Below, piece after piece: positions 50,538 to 62,613 of a stretch of DNA of 64,000 nt (positions are counted from its first letter, which is position 1; the number at the start of each line of letters is the position of its first letter). This DNA is from Seriola aureovittata (taxonomy: Eukaryota > Chordata > Actinopteri > Carangiformes > Carangidae), in assembly GCF_021018895.1 (NCBI RefSeq), contig NC_079369.1, positions 5,114,694 to 5,178,693 on the forward strand. The letters run 5' to 3'. Made by a program: the position numbers and the translations under genes. The notes below the pieces were generated by a model. The model saw only the letters and a list, made by a program, of their open reading frames with translations. It ran no database searches and was not told the DNA's origin.

Positions 50538-50616
50538 GCTCCTTCCATGGATGTGAAAAATATGTGGGTGTCAGAGATTCGTAAAGTGCTTACAGGCCAG
50601 CTGGAGGCATGCAGAG
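50538..50616 (+). CDS. mcf2l2: mcf2l2 exon 24 (PH C-terminal helix)
   Basis: The exon encodes APSMDVKNMWVSEIRKVL and TGQLEACR. The Trp in the final helix is the near-invariant PH residue. The exon is 79 bp and leaves phase 1, so skipping it would shift the frame. It sits between a GT tract upstream and a CA tract downstream. Confidence 0.95.
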
Positions 50617-50620
50617 GTAG

Positions 50621-50696
50621 GCACACACACGCACACACACACACACGCACACACGCACACACACACACACACACGCACATACACATGCACACACAC
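50621..50696. repeat. (CA)n downstream of exon 24
   Basis: Imperfect CA tract with CG and TA interruptions, starting 4 bases after the exon 24 donor gt. Confidence 0.96.
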
Positions 50697-52867
50697 TCCT
50701 GTGCGCTTGAGAATATATGCTCATAAGAGCTTCCTATTTGTAGCTGAAGGACAGGCGAGTGATTTTATGAATCCGTTCATCTGTTACCTCCTGGTAGCCC
50801 AGTATACCTGTAGTATACATGTAACTTTCTTACTACAGTGCATATGCTGTATACATGGTATGTACACTGAAATATTGTATTTCTAATCACACATTCACCT
50901 GGTTGCTGTTGCTATATTTTATTGAATCTTCATATTTTCATAAATTCTTATTTATATACAGTTTGATTTTTCAGTTCTATTTCTGTGGCTCTAACCTTAT
51001 TTCCTGCTGCAACAACTCAATTCTTTTTCTGTTATCATGAACATTTTCGGGTCAACACCAGTATCTGTCAGCACATCTTGGAGTCATCCTTTCGCTGTAG
51101 TCTGGAGTTGTGCTTGTCATTCTCTTGAACTGCCAAGTCACAGTCAACTGTCCAATTTTGAAAACTGTCTGTGAACTGCAGACGGAGAAAAATTATATTG
51201 CAACAAAAACATAATCACAGTCTGTTCGCATCAAAAATACTTAAGACATGTGAATCAATACTGAGTTTCTTATGGGAAATAAGTATTACGTAAAGGAAAT
51301 GTACGATTTTTCTTCTCTTAGTCGTTCTCATTCAATCACAGCTCACAAACGTAATTCAGCCTTCAAAAAATCGGTTCATTTGTGCCTTGAAGCGTTCACT
51401 CTGGTTACCTAAATCACTGTTGCACACAGGGATTGCATTTATATTTCTGTTTTGGTCGTAGCTTTTATAAGCAGTAACCTTAAAGATGTGCACTGACAGA
51501 ATGAAGTTTTTCAACTACACAACATTGATGCTGACAAATACAAATACTACCTACCCAGATACCTGATCTTAACCAAGTGCTGTGAAAGCCTAAATATAAT
51601 GCAATGCAAATATTTCAAAAAGATTGATGAGTAGACACTGTATTGCAGGACTGGATATTTAAAATGTGCTGGCAGTAAACATTTTAGGCTTTTCAGATAT
51701 GTTTTTTCCTCACTATGTTGCTCACAAAGAATTCCATCCCAATTTTTTCCAACATAGCTACAATTAAAACTAGAGATCTACGGTCCATCAGCTCAACAAG
51801 AACATGATGAAAATACTACAAACTCTTTATGGAGAACTGCTGCACACAGAGATGCTCAAACAAACTTTCACCAAGAGATGCCTAAGTCTAGTCAGCCCAT
51901 TTAACTCTGTGCTGTGTAGTGCTGAAATGATTATTTTATAAAATGATTAGTTGCTGGACTGAAAGTTAAAGTTTTCCTCAAGCAATTCAGTAACGCATCT
52001 CAATAAAGTTCGGGAACTCACAAGAGACAGATTACCAAAAGAATGGTCAAAATTAAAGAAGCCACGGTGAAGACATCCTGACTTTTAGTCCATAGTGTGG
52101 CTTAATCTTCAAAGTGACATCTCTCAGACATCATAGCCCCAGTTGTTAATACAGGCTTCCCGTTAAAAGCCTGATTACATAAAAAAAAAAAGCCTGGTTA
52201 CATAACCGGGGATAACATTACTATGACATCGTCGAGGCTAAAGCTCCTCCAGAGCCACACAAGATGTAATATTGCATAGCATTGCAATAAGTTTTGCATA
52301 GTGCATTATGTTATGTTATATATATGTTTTCAAAGGCCCTTGACCAAAAATTGATTAACATACAGTATCTCAAATCAATGGAGTACAGCCAATGTGAAGA
52401 TGTGACTTTAGGCTCTGGGAAACTGTGATGGACATTCCTCACGATTTTGCTCACGACATTTTGTAAACTTTAAATTAAGAGCATTTAATCCATGGTGAAA
52501 ATAACTGTAAAATTAATAGTTGCTGCAAAGAATGTACAAAAGGTGAAACATGTTTGCACTTATGAACACACAGCAACACAAACCTTTCCCTGGTTCTCTC
52601 TGTGTCCACTGGTTTCTATAACCCTCTCTCTTCTTGACCAACGAGCATCAGTCTACCACAGTTCCACTCTGCGGTCCTGACTGACAGGAAAACCACCCTC
52701 TGCGCGCCACACACTCTGCCCGACTGACAACCCATCTGTATATGTGGGGGGGACGAGTGCCTGAGTGTGTGTGTCTGTGTGAGCAGACTGACTAATAACA
52801 CGGCAGCCATGTCATGAAGCCCAGAGAGCAGAGGCTGTAGGAGGCTCAGATAGCCCAGTGCAGCGAG

Positions 52868-52884
52868 CGTGTGTGAGTGTGTGT

Positions 52885-52918
<34 letters not shown>

Positions 52919-52926
52919 ATGTGTGA
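52868..52926. repeat. (GT)n microsatellite and purine-rich DNA
   Basis: An imperfect GT tract is followed to about 53300 by GA/GGA-rich DNA. No coding support was found there. Confidence 0.93.
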
Positions 52927-55900
52927 TTTACAGCTGTGACCCTGTGTGAGGAGGGTAGAGGAAAGACAAGAGAGATAGAATGAAATTGGACTGGGAAAAG
53001 GAGAAGGGAGATTGAACCTAAAGAAGAGGAGACAATGTTGGAATGATGCATGGAGAGAAAAAGACTGACAGAGAGAGAGAGAAGAGAGAATTTCAGGTTG
53101 GTGATGGAGACTGGGAGGCAGCACAGAGTAAATGAAGGGAGGCTTGAAGGGATGAACATGAAAGGAGGAAGGAGCAAGTGTGAGGAGAAAGGAGGGTTGA
53201 GAGAAGGACAGCAAAGGAGAACAGCAGTCATTTCAGCTCAGTGAGCTGAAGGGAGAGGGAGAAACAGTACGAATGTGATGAGAGAGAGAAGTATAGAAGA
53301 TGGATTATAATATGAGTGGTGTGTTATGTAAAATATACAAATGTACAGGTAGAATCCATATTGAAAACAAAAGGCAGCAAGTTTAAACAAAACAATTTGA
53401 AGTCCACTTACTAGCCTCTGAAACTTTGTGCTGTATGTCACAGTCTTTTTTTTAAATTATTACTATTATTAATTTACTGAGTCAAAGAATGGATGTTCTT
53501 CTCCATGACGATCGACCACACTCAAACGAAGACCACGAGATGTTGTTGAAAAAGCTAGTAGGTCAAAGTTTATCCATGATCTGTTTCCAAGATTGAGAAT
53601 GACCTTTCATGCTACACTGGAGTTCATGCTAGACTGGAGTTTTATTTTCATACTTTTGCCATCATTTCTATCAGTAATGATAATGTTGCACTCGCCAAAG
53701 TAATTGCAGAGATCTGTGGTGACATCACCACAAAGACATGTGATTGGGCAAAGAACAAAAGTAGTTAGATGACCATCAGCCAATGGTTTACCCACATTAT
53801 CTAAAACTCTAACAGACTGCATCCAAAATGCTGGCACACTAAAACTGTGTATGCACATACAACTACAGCAAGTACAGAAGGTAATGATGTTTAAATCAGT
53901 AATAAAATGATCGCCTGACGGCCTGGGATAGTTGTTGGATAAATACTTGAATTCATTAGTTTGTGAGTAGGAGTAAAAGATTTTTCTGTTTTACTTTTAG
54001 CAGATAAATATGGGCCCTGGGCGGGAAATTATTTAGCTGATATTAATGTTAAACCAGCTCTCTGAAAACAGAGAGAGAGAACAAGAAAACAACAGAAATG
54101 GCGACGGAGAGAGAGAAACAGAGAGTGTAACCACATATGGATAAGCAAGAGAGAGAGAGCAAATGGAGAAAAGTGCAACTAAATCTCGACTTGTAATACA
54201 GTTCTAAGAAATACTGTGGTTTGTCAGTCAAATGCACCGAACTCAAAAGCAAAGTGGCTGACATGGTCATCCAGAGATTTAATTGTGAAAGCCTGTCTCA
54301 TATGAATAGGTCCATTCATCTCCATTGTGTTGGGGTAGAGACAGATATGTCAGAGGCAGACAAAAATCAAAATCTGGACAAGAAAACCCTATAACTATCT
54401 GGTGGTTGGATACCACTCAAGATGATTTTATGTCATGTTGGTGCCCTTGTAGAATTGTAAACATATTGAACTTTGTTTATTCTGTTGTAAACTATTGAAA
54501 TATTATTTGGAAGCATGTCCGACCTCAGGACTTTTCTCTTCATTGTCTGAGCCTTCTGACCAAATTCTCTCGCATCATTATATATAACAAAATAATGGAT
54601 AAAGCTTGTGAAAAAGAATATGACATATCAAATTTCGACAAAGTCATGATAGAGATGACTGGTGGAACAGCCGGGCAGCTTAGCTGAAAAGCACAGGTAG
54701 GTCTGCCTGTTTGGTGATATTTGTGGTTCAGATCCAATGATAAAGATGAGTCACCCAACATATGCACTATTCGCTCCAAAGGAATCTATAGTGAAAACAG
54801 ATAACGTACCATTGCACAAACCTCAGTGTGACCAGCCTTTATAAATAAAACATAGCTAGATCCATAATGAAAAAATATATCCCTTTTGCTGAATACAATA
54901 TTTGGAGCATATTGAAGGATTCCATGCTGACTCTGCATTTCTGCGACAGGTTCATTGGTTGCTTGGAACAAGAGGTGTCAAGCCAGATCATTCATAGAGC
55001 TTGGTATTTCACTTATGTGAGCTATGCATTTGGGGAAGGCTGTGCCTTCTTGTCTGCAGTTATGTTGCTAGAGTCTTCTCTAGAGTTTTCTTGTCCGACA
55101 GCAGAATCCTGTGGCAGGCCAGATTTGGTAACGTTGCATTTATGAAGCCTCTTGTTTAGATATGAGTTGGTCTCTGAAGCTGTTTCCCCAGGGATTTTAG
55201 TGTTCTGATGTTTCCCTCTTTCTTTCTGGAGCCAATAAAGGCCAATAAAAATGAGCTTACACAGTTGACACAGCAGTTTGGGCGATTTTAAGCTTGGAAA
55301 TAACTTAGAAATGTTAGAGTGGAAGGAGAGAGAGGGATCAGAGACGCTTCCAAGGGTAAAAGATGTCATCCTTTAATACTGCTCCAGAGGTCAGACACTG
55401 AAAACACAGCCTGAAACCCCATAAACTTCCTTTTCTGGCTGATCACAAAAACAGCCGGTTAGCTATTTTTTATAACTCATCCTGTACTATTTTTCCTCCT
55501 TTGTTTTTAAAGGTCCCATATTTTAACACTTATAGTTAGGTCTGTACTATTCATGTCTCTATGAAATTAAATAAAACTATAATTTTTTTTAACAAAAAAA
55601 TAGTCTTGATTTTCCACCACTTTTCTGATGGCCTCTTTCTGTCCCAACCACAGCAGATTTTGCTGTTAGGCACAAGTAACCGCCCACTATTCATCAGAAA
55701 ATGCTCTGACTGGCTAAGCACAGATCAACTCACAAGGCCAACTGGGTTCAGATTTGGCAGAAGGCCATGGTAATCATGGCATGTACAGAATGTATACAAA
55801 ATTCAGGAACTCTGTTTTGCTCGAAAGGCTGCATAATTTATTTTTATAATAAAAATGTGGACACTAATGTAAATGTAGAGCAACATTCACAGTTTATGCT

Positions 55901-56274
55901 GATGATCAGCACACCCCTACCCGCCATGATTCTCCCTCACCCACTCACACTAGCCCACACTGCTAGCTTACTGTTAGCCATTAGGGTTAGGGTTAGCGGA
56001 ATGGCAGTAGTAAAACAACTTCACCGCTTTTATTTTTCATATCTGAGTTTATAAAAAACACAAAACATAATCATAACCCATAATATGCAATATGCAACTT
56101 TTAATATCTTGACCTGTGTAATGACTCACCAGCTATTAGCATCTATCTTCTCCTGTATCCTTCATGTCCTGTGCAATGCAGATTCAACAGGACCAGGCAC
56201 TAATATAGGGACAGAGAGGATTACAAACCTGAAAGGTAACATGACATTTTTGACCTGTAGTTGTGTTTCATCTG

Positions 56275-56410
56275 TCTTGTGCACACACACATGTGCATGC
56301 ACATATATGCAGTTGATGCAATACACATTTCTGCCGGTGGTTTCACACTGTTCCACTGACCTACAGGTGGCAGTAATGCACTAAGATAAAGAACAATGCC
56401 AACAAAGAAG
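56275..56410 (+). repeat. Interspersed repeat shared with 48650-48765
   Basis: It has 'gtgcatgcacatatatgcag', 'tttctgccggtggtttcaca' and 'acaggtggcagtaatgcac', followed by 'caacaaagaagaagaaaac', which is typical of a small and very abundant fish repeat end. Confidence 0.6.
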
Positions 56411-57660
56411 AAGAAAACTCCTAGTTACTAAACACCAGATATATACAATGGAGGTTTCAAACTCTTAAAGTGCCCACATTATGTTTTATGGGGTTTTCCG
56501 CTTTCCTGTAGTGTTTTTTTCTTTGCCTTTATGCTTTTTTGTGCATGTAAAAGCCCTGCCAAGTTACAAAGCCCAGTCAACAGAAAACACTATGGGACAG
56601 CAGAATTACATTTTACTAGCAACATTAGCTTTGGTATTTCCTGACAGAAGACTTTTTTTGGTTTTACGCATTGTGATTGATGTTCATTCTCTCCTCTCAC
56701 ATATTCTGGAATGAATTCGGACTCGAACTTTTACAGATGGATTTGAGAAGTTGCCATTACCAATCAGTTCTGTTACTTCGTTTTACTATCTGGTCTCCGA
56801 AGCTCCAGAGCGGTAAAGGGATCAGGCAGGCTGTGCTGCCCCTGGGTAGGCTTGCGGAAGTTTGGCCAATCAGAATAAAGTGGGCTTTTAAGGCGGCCTG
56901 AGCTAATATTGCCTTTTTTTTAGTTACCCCAGTGGAGTCCCAGATTAAAAATATAGACCTGGAAATGAGCATAATGGGTACCCATTAAGAAAAAGCAGCT
57001 TTGTAAATGCTTTATAAAGAAGGAGATACATTCATGTTTTTTTGTTTGGTAGGAAGACAAATTTGTTTTTCCCCACATAGAGAGAACTGAAACTTACATT
57101 GTACCTCTATATAAAGGTGAACAATATGGACTATGGACTATTAATTTGACAGAATGTGGTAGTTTTATACTGTATGCACACTGTATGTGCAGGTACTGTA
57201 TCTCTAACTATACACAGTCTGGTTATGCTTTGAGGTTATTGCCCATTTTTTGTTATTTTGCCTGGTAAAAAAAAAAAAACATTACAGTGTATAATATATA
57301 ACAGTTCCGTAGCATCGCATGTGTCTGTCAAAAATATCAATTAAAAAAAACAAAAGGAGCAAAAGCAGAACCACTATAATGTTTCAGGCCTCCAGCACCT
57401 CTTAGTGCAGGACACCAGAGACCACAGTTTAGATCTCATCTCAACACTGGTTATTTTAACCATGATTTTAATCTTTCCCTAACTTTAACCAAGTATTCTT
57501 CAAAGCTTAAACTTCAGCAGACCTTCATCAGTGAGGTGGCAGATCAGAAAATGTTCGTATAAATAATTTCTTGAACACTCAAATGGATTTTTATGGTAGA
57601 CACAACCAGTATTGTCATTTGATGCAAAGTAAAGTGTAATTTTCTCTGTTGTGTTCACAG

Positions 57661-57697
57661 AAGCCAGTCAGCTCAACATCTATGGAGCACCGATGAG
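57661..57697 (+). CDS. mcf2l2: mcf2l2 exon 25 (short tail exon)
   Basis: This 37 bp exon encodes (E)ASQLNIYGAPM. It is supported by a strong acceptor (gtgttcacag), a donor (ag/gtgagc) and phases that fit exons 24 and 26. The preceding intron is about 7 kb. There is no domain signature in so short a piece. Confidence 0.8.
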
Positions 57698-57901
57698 GTG
57701 AGCAAACACCGTCATGTTACAAACGACAAAGTGACATAATGTCTCTTCTTAGCACATGAAAGAGCTAATATGAGAGCTAAAAAGTTAAAGTGTCAGTCTA
57801 GAAGATTTTCATTTTAATAGATAGTGACTTAACAGACATTTATCACCGAATGAGCCAACACAATAGCGACTGGGCCCACTTATGAAAGTATTGCAATATT
57901 T

Positions 57902-58080
57902 ATATACAGTGCTCATATTCAGAAAGTATTAAGACCCTGTCACTTTGTTCACATTTTGTTATGTTGCAGCCTTATGCTAAAACCTTTTATCTCATCAATC
58001 TACAGTCAATACATAATGACAAAGTGAAAACAGAATATTAGAAGGTTTTTCAAGATTGTTAAAAGGGGAAAAAAAAACTT
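57902..58080 (+). mobile_element. Tc1-like terminal repeat fragment
   Basis: 'ttcagaaagtattaagaccc', 'acattttgttatgttgcagc', 'cttatgctaaaa' and 'cataatgacaaagtgaaaac' follow in the order of the long terminal inverted repeat of fish Tc1-like elements. It lies in the intron before exon 26 and is not continuous with the 60288-61253 remnant, because exon 26 lies between them. Confidence 0.65.
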
Positions 58081-58530
58081 AGTTCTTGCCACTATTCTTC
58101 ATCAAAAATGTGTCAACAGAATATGACAACAGTAATTTTCAGCATTTCAGCAGATCAGTTTGAAACATTGCAGGGAGTAATGGAACAAGAAGGAGCAGCC
58201 ACAGTGAGCTGTTAGATGACGAGCTGCAGGCGACAGGCTGCACACCTCCAACCTCTCAACAGTAACCAACTCCTTTCACTTTGCCCTGCTGTGCGCAGGC
58301 TCATGCCGTGTGAAACAGAAAATCAGATCCATGGAAAAAGGCCAATTATTATCTGACTTCTCTATCAAAACAACAATAGTTTGTTTTGCTGCCCCCAGAA
58401 TTCTGTGACCTCTTAAAACACCTGTAGACCTGCAGATTTTGTAGAGGATGTGACACCTTGCACTTTGTAGTTAGGACATTCTGCTTCAGTCATTTCATTG
58501 GGATACACCAATCTTACTCTACTCCAATAG

Positions 58531-58628
58531 GAACGTGCGGAAGTTGGCGCTGAGACAGTCTGATTCATCAAGTCCGGAGTCCGGCTTCCGGAGGACCAAC
58601 CCCAGCCCTAATATGAGACAGAAGAGAG
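58531..58628 (+). CDS. mcf2l2: mcf2l2 exon 26 (Ser/Arg tail)
   Basis: The exon encodes (R)NVRKLALRQSDSSSPESG and FRRTNPSPNMRQKR, a basic, Ser/Pro-rich and probably disordered tail with many possible phosphosites. It completes the Arg codon begun by exon 25 and leaves phase 1 at agag/gtagaa. Confidence 0.82.
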
Positions 58629-59409
58629 GTAGAACAGACTTTTTTCTTTATGAATAATTTTTTTTGACTGCAAAAGCATCTCAACTCTCATTAACTCCTG
58701 GAGGAAGTGAAATGGGATATGAAGTGTGCACCATTAAGTTAAGTGTTGAGTTTAGTTTGGCATCACAGTGTAAAAAGCAATACAAGGCCAAGTGAGACAG
58801 CACGTCCACACACACACACACACGCGCAAAGAAGAATTGGGAAAGAGAGTCTATGGGAGGTGATGTAAGTTTATTTTCTCATTTCGACTGATAAGATCAG
58901 TGTGACCAGTCAGACAGTGCGTCACACATCACTGAATCACTGATGAGGAGGGAAGAGAAAAAAAGATTGCATAGAAATTAGGATTTTAGAAGAGCCTACT
59001 GGTACCATAGTATTACAACACCTTTGAGCTTTACAGATACATTTTTATTATTTCATACTGACACTGAGTCAATGTAGTTTATTCAGTTGCCAGTTTATTA
59101 GCAGTTTTTGACCAAGGGCCCCAGACCCCCCCTTGCACCCGATTGCCCCCCATAACATTCAGTGAAAAATCAGTTATGTTGGCATGAGTTAAATAGGAGC
59201 ATATTAATGATTCCTTGTACACTGTGAGACACCAAGCTGGTATTTTATGATTTACACATTCTGCAAATTTCATGGATACATTTGTCATGATAGATCCGGT
59301 TCTGTTCCGTTAGACCGACGAGTCACAGATGTCTGTAACACTACAGAAGCACTTCAAAAAACACTGAAGGTGTGGATTTCCATTCATTGCTCTCACTCAG
59401 AATTGGCTT

Positions 59410-59458
59410 TACACACACACACACCCACACACACACACCACACACACACACACACACT
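59410..59458. repeat. (CA)n microsatellite
   Basis: Imperfect CA tract followed by a pyrimidine-rich stretch to about 59800. Confidence 0.95.
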
Positions 59459-60264
59459 CCTCTTCCAATCACCACTGCTAGAATGAAGGTAAAGGTTAAG
59501 GACAGTTGAAAGCGGCTGTTGTTTTTTGGTCTCACCCCTCAAATGGGTGTGCGGTCACTATTATAAAACCAACTGTCCAAACCCATACCTGTCTCTTCGC
59601 ATCCATTCACACCTCCTACTCTTTTCTCTTTTTTCCTCTTCCTCCTCTGTCTCTTTCACTCGCATTCTCTCTTCTCTCTCTCTCTTCTGTCACCCTTCCT
59701 GCCACCTTTGTCTTCAGTCCTCTCTCTGCACTTCACCCACTGCTCTGTGTTCACCTTTCTAACTCTCTATTTCTCCTCTCTGCCATTCTCTCCTTTATCT
59801 AAAGATATCTTTTTGTCTTCTCTTCTTTTTTTAAATGATTGGTAGTACAACATGGAAAAGTAAATATTAATGGATTTGTTAACTTCTATTATTATTCTTT
59901 GTCTTGATTCTATTTGGTGGATTGTCTTGCTCTAGGTTTTGGAACTACGTTTCCCATGATGCTTTGGGAGATGTAAACAGGAAGTTATGGAACTATGATT
60001 TATTTATTGATGTTTATTCACAAAGAACATCACATACCTGGAGATCATGATATCCGTGGAAAATCAAAGTCACACTGAATCTAAACATATACGAATTACG
60101 TCTGTGTGTTCAGATTTAATTTTAAAAAAGTGTAATTTTTTGCCTCCCAAAGACCTTCAGCGTTGTCTTAGCTGTATGATTCAGGAAAGTGGAAAGCGAC
60201 CCAGTCTCAGTTCACAGGCACTCTGGAGCAAATTTGTATAAGCCCCTGGAGCAAATTTGTATAA

Positions 60265-60288
60265 GCCCCCCCCCCCCCCCCCCCCCCC
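60265..60288. repeat. Poly-C tract
   Basis: About 22 C residues follow two tandem copies of a 'ggagcaaatttgtataagcc' unit at 60225-60270. Confidence 0.9.
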
Positions 60289-60847
60289 ACCTGCTGCCAC
60301 CACCATGTTTCACTGTAGAGATGGTATTTATCCAGGTGATGAGCAGTGCCAGACAGTCTTTGGAGTTCTGCCGAAAGAGTTCAGAAAATCTTTTTCTCCG
60401 TGCTAATGGAGTCCTTTAAATGCAGTTAGGCAAACTCCAAGCAGGCTGTCATATGCTTTTTACTCAAGGTTGCTGCCGTCTAGTCATTCTGCCATAAAGG
60501 CTGATTGATGGCGCGCTGCTGTGATGTTTGTCCTTCCAGCAGGTTCTCCCATCTCTGCAGAGGACTTCTGAATCTGTCTTCTAATGACTTGATGTCTTCT
60601 AATTGGGTTCTTGGGCACCTCCATGACTAAGTCCCTTCTTGCAAGGGTACTCGATTTGGAAGAGGAAGAGTCCTCGTAGTTCCAAACTTCATTTCATTTG
60701 ATCTCATCTACACGTGTAGATGACTGGATCTCAGACAATCTGCCCGTCAAAAGACAGACATGTAACCTACTGTAGTACTCAAAACCACCTCTGTGGTAGC
60801 TCCTGCTACAGTAGGTGTCTCCAGGACCACATTTTGCCATGATGACA

Positions 60848-60945
<98 letters not shown>

Positions 60946-61253
60946 TCACAAGGTGAAAATAATACCAACCCTGCTTTTGCAGCTGGTAACTATGTCCAAT
61001 CATTTCAGTTTGTCACAGCTGGACTCCAGTCAAGTTGCAGACATATCTCAAGGCTATCTAAAGCAAACACAATGCACCTGACCACTTTGGTGTCACAGCA
61101 AAGGGTCTGAATACTTTTTATAAATGTCATTGCTTTTGATTGGTTGTAGATTGATGGGGAAAAATAGACAATTTTCTCATTTAAAATGAAACAATATAAC
61201 AATAAAAAGAAGTGTGCAGCAAATGAAAGTGAATACTTTCTGAAGCCAGTGTA
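60288..61253 (-). mobile_element. Degenerate Tc1-like DNA transposon
   Basis: The minus strand carries the decayed transposase region of a fish Tc1-like element; plus-strand landmarks include ctgccaccaccatgtttcac, gtgatgagcagtgccag, tgccataaaggctgattgat and ggttctcccatctctgcaga. A terminal-repeat-like end, ggtctgaatactttttataaa to gtgaatactttctgaagcc, closes it at about 61090-61253. Many stops and indels destroy the reading frame. A long CA tract has expanded inside it. Confidence 0.75.
60844..60942. repeat. (CA)n inside the Tc1 remnant
   Basis: This is the longest dinucleotide tract in the window, nearly 100 bases with one slip. It creates spurious long ORFs on both strands. Confidence 0.97.
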
Positions 61254-62517
61254 GATGGATAGATGGAGTAGGAATATATGGGTCTTAGTCCAATATTTCC
61301 GCCAGTGTATTCCGAGCCTAAGTTGATCCCCTTCCGGACTAAGCATCAGGGAATTTGTGGCGGCTCGATTGGAAACCCGAGCCTTGGGTTGACGAGTGCA
61401 GCCGTTGGGCATCAATGAAAAAAGCAGCCCTGTCAGTCTCTTTCAGCCCTCTCTGTGTGCCTGTCATTGAGAGCCTGCTGTGTGCACGCATGTTCCAGGA
61501 CTGGGATCCCTTCACCGACCTGACTCTTCGCTCTAATGTACAGGATGTGTGATTTGAGTGAATATGTCTCCTCTGTGCTGCTGACTTTTTCTGCTGACAG
61601 GCTGCTGCTTCTACTTCTCTTCATAGCTATAGTTATGTGTGTATATGCTTTCTTCACCAAAACCCTGGTTCATTCTCTCTCACACCTCAACAGTTGGCCA
61701 TTTTTAAGCAGCTCCATCCATGCCAGAAAGAGCTAGTCATTTTTTTTAAATAAAACTCTGGCTTGAAAATGAAGATTTTTTGACACCTTCTGCTTCCCTT
61801 TTCTTCTGGGTATCGAACCTCAATACTTTATACTGTAGTAGCATTACCAGTATACTAGTCATTCAGCATCAAAAAAGTAAGGAAAGTTGTTATTGAATGT
61901 TTGCTTCTTGGGCTTGTTTAGTGTTTTTCTTTCATCAGATATTTCCTGATCTAAATAAGGAAACCTCTCTAACTTCTAACAATATTTTATGTTTTATTTA
62001 GACACTATAAACATACAGTGATAAACAATTTTCACATTGAGACATTTTCCAAATAGGAAAATATGAGACTTTGATATACTGACCATAGATTACACCGTTG
62101 ATAATGATAATGAATCTTCCAATAGGAAATGTTAAGCTGAAGTGAATCCTTAAGATCAACGGACAAAGTTACTTGATTTATATTGTGATCTATGTAAATA
62201 CTGACTGATAAGAAACAAAATTATTGGAATAAAATTGTTTGCCATAACACCAAGCCCTTTATAGCCAAAGTTGATTAATTGATCGTTCATCCACTGAGCA
62301 GTTTCATCTATTTTGTTAAATGGAATAAAGCCTTGAAACAACTCCATACTAACAACAAACCAAACTGGATATTTATTTATTTGTTTTGGGATTGGTACCA
62401 AAACTCAGTTATCATATTGCCATCAATATAGAAAATTTTCAAACAAAGTTCAAGGCCTGATCTTACTCATCTTTCCCTGCTTCACTAACTCCAGCTCCCT
62501 CTTGCTTTTCCTCTCAG

Positions 62518-62613
62518 TTGACGTTTCCGCCAACCAATCAGGCCACTCGGTTGCTAACGCTAGGAAACGCTTCACGTTGCAGGGACTTTCCAACAGGAGG
62601 TCTCTTCCAGCAG
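62518..62613 (+). CDS. mcf2l2: mcf2l2 exon 27 (basic tail)
   Basis: The exon encodes (V)DVSANQSGHSVANARKRF followed by TLQGLSNRRSLPA. The RKRFTLQGLSNRRS block resembles the basic motif found in C-terminal tails of MCF2L-type GEFs. It leaves phase 1 at gcag/gtaaca, so more coding sequence must follow unless the intron is retained. Confidence 0.82.

Larger units (their letters stand above)
50697..57660. other. mcf2l2 intron 24
   Basis: About 7 kb with a GT tract and purine-rich block (52868-53300), a second purine-rich block (54060-54170), the small repeat at 56275 and two to three TTAGGG units near 55983. No gene was recognised. Confidence 0.7.
58629..62517. other. mcf2l2 intron 26
   Basis: Contains CA tracts, a pyrimidine-rich stretch, a poly-C run and the Tc1-like remnant. 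Nothing else was recognised. Confidence 0.7.
4646..62613 (+). other. mcf2l2: mcf2l2 gene: Dbl-family RhoGEF, 27 exons, both ends missing
   Basis: The gene encodes a guanine nucleotide exchange factor that loads GTP onto Rho-family GTPases at the inner face of membranes. Twenty-seven GT-AG exons were joined by hand; every junction keeps the frame, giving about 994 codons. The order is Sec14/CRAL-TRIO-like lipid-binding module (about 1-225 of the visible protein), spectrin-like helices (225-475), a basic/proline linker (475-600), DH (600-790), PH (790-917) and a Ser/Arg-rich tail. IIEQLHRQFA in exon 1 and KQTRPVQPVAPRPESSPK in exon 12 resemble MCF2L2 more than MCF2L or MCF2, as recalled from the human proteins. 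The nested antisense b3gnt5 supports the same choice. The first exon with the ATG and the terminal exon with the stop were not found, so the gene is partial here. Which GTPase it acts on cannot be read from the sequence. Confidence 0.9.

Noticed and set aside
52812..53244. Minus-strand frames of 139 and 122 codons and a plus-strand Arg/Glu-rich frame
   Set aside because: A purine/pyrimidine-biased block gives open frames on both strands; there is no motif and no splice context.
60793..61415. Several open frames over 100 codons on both strands
   Set aside because: They are produced by the CA tract and by decayed Tc1 sequence.
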